Positions 15,290 through 15,567 of a DNA stretch of 15,567 nt are shown here, piece by piece. Positions within the stretch are counted from its first letter, which is position 1. Each line of letters begins with the position of its first letter. The stretch is from CAZVYJ01 sp964631565 (GTDB taxonomy: Bacteria > Planctomycetota > Phycisphaerae > SM23-33), in the NCBI GenBank assembly GCA_964631565.1, contig CAZVYJ010000061.1, positions 1-15,567 of the forward strand, in the 5' to 3' direction. The notes under the pieces are model-generated. The model did no database searches, was not told the origin of the DNA, and worked only from the letters and a program-made list of their open reading frames with translations. Position numbers and translations under genes: made by a program.

Positions 15290-15318
15290 ATTCTAAGCAT
15301 ATCTGCGTTATTCTGCAA
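15290..15318 (-). promoter_or_regulatory. Possible promoter of tRNA-Ser
   Basis: On the minus strand TTGCAG (15318-15313) and TAGAAT (15295-15290) are 17 bases apart. The -10 matches 5/6, the -35 only 3/6. Transcription would begin about 35 bases before the mature tRNA 5' end, a normal precursor leader length. Confidence 0.4.
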
Positions 15319-15348
15319 GTCCGCCTGCTGAAAGCATAGAACTGCAAT

Positions 15349-15401
15349 CCGGGATACTTGATCCGAGAACCGGGATACATGTTCCATGTTCCGTGTTCCG
15401 T
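15349..15401. repeat. Simple repeats of CCGGGATAC and TTCCxTG units
   Basis: CCGGGATAC occurs at 15349-15357 and 15370-15378. It is followed by TTCCATG TTCCGTG TTCCG (15382-15400), which on the minus strand is a heptamer series GGAACAC/GGAACAT. The same kind of GGAAC series stands in the leader (191-232), so both window ends share this pattern. No gene is seen from 15248 to the window end. Confidence 0.5.
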
Positions 15402-15425
15402 AATTTCCGCCCATCCGTTGCTTCC

Positions 15426-15517
15426 TGTGCCGTTTCGTTGTAACTGCCGCCTGTTGCCTGCTGCCTGTTGCCCTTGATTGCCTTTTATTCCAATCCCTGC
15501 CCGGTTGTGCCTGATTT
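15426..15517 (-). repeat. Right copy of ~92-base inverted repeat
   Basis: The reverse complement of this block aligns without gaps to 32-123 at about 78% identity by hand. The strongest conserved part is GCAGGCAACAGGC with GGAATAAAA and GCAATC upstream of it. It lies in a gene-free tail; sequence from 15518 on is AT-rich and unannotated. Confidence 0.65.
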
Positions 15518-15567
15518 TTTCGGTCTTAAGTTCATGTTCTTTAAGTAGTTAGGGTTTTAGAGTATGG

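Overview
The window is a high-GC bacterial surface-polysaccharide (EPS, capsule or O-antigen type) biosynthesis locus. It is followed by a putative secreted lipoprotein glycosidase and a tRNA-Ser gene. The host looks Gram-negative: it has a Wzx-type flippase, a lipobox protein and a GDP-fucose pathway. The GC-rich codon use, mixed use of Shine-Dalgarno sites and style of intergenic repeats would fit a Planctomycetota/Phycisphaerae-like or similar environmental lineage. That placement is a guess, because no marker gene is present.

Layout. Bases 1-335 are non-coding and carry repeats. Then come a DPM1-like GT2 and a DUF2304 membrane protein overlapping by ATGA (336-1501, +), a second GT2 (1498-2280, -), a GT4 (2364-3458, +) and a polysaccharide pyruvyl transferase (3464-4735, -). 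Next is an unusual tandem GT4-GT4 fusion (4823-6904, +), whose C-terminus continues in the -1 frame to 7095. A co-directional run follows: PaaK/CapK-like adenylate-forming enzyme (7146-8516), Wzx-like flippase (8516-10072), GDP-mannose 4,6-dehydratase (10114-11139) and GDP-L-fucose synthase (11141-12082). A lipoprotein with a six-hairpin-glycosidase-like architecture (12244-14733) closes the coding part. The last ~830 bases hold nested palindromes, a tRNA-Ser(CGA) on the minus strand, and a second copy of the repeat seen at the window start.

How it fits together (inference). Gmd and Fcl turn GDP-mannose into GDP-L-fucose. The GT2 and GT4 enzymes assemble a repeat unit on a lipid carrier. The pyruvyl transferase, and perhaps the PaaK-like enzyme, decorate it. 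The flippase moves it across the inner membrane, and the lipoprotein may trim it or a related glycan outside. No initiating phosphoglycosyltransferase, polymerase (Wzy) or exporter (Wza/Wzc) is visible, so the locus probably continues beyond the window.

Most unusual points: (1) the GT4-GT4 fusion interrupted at an A AAA AAT heptamer; (2) an exact 20-base copy of the tRNA-Ser 3' end lying 225 bases beyond the gene, with palindromes filling the space between; (3) a ~92-base inverted repeat joining the two window ends; (4) alternating gene orientation with almost no space at the convergent junctions.
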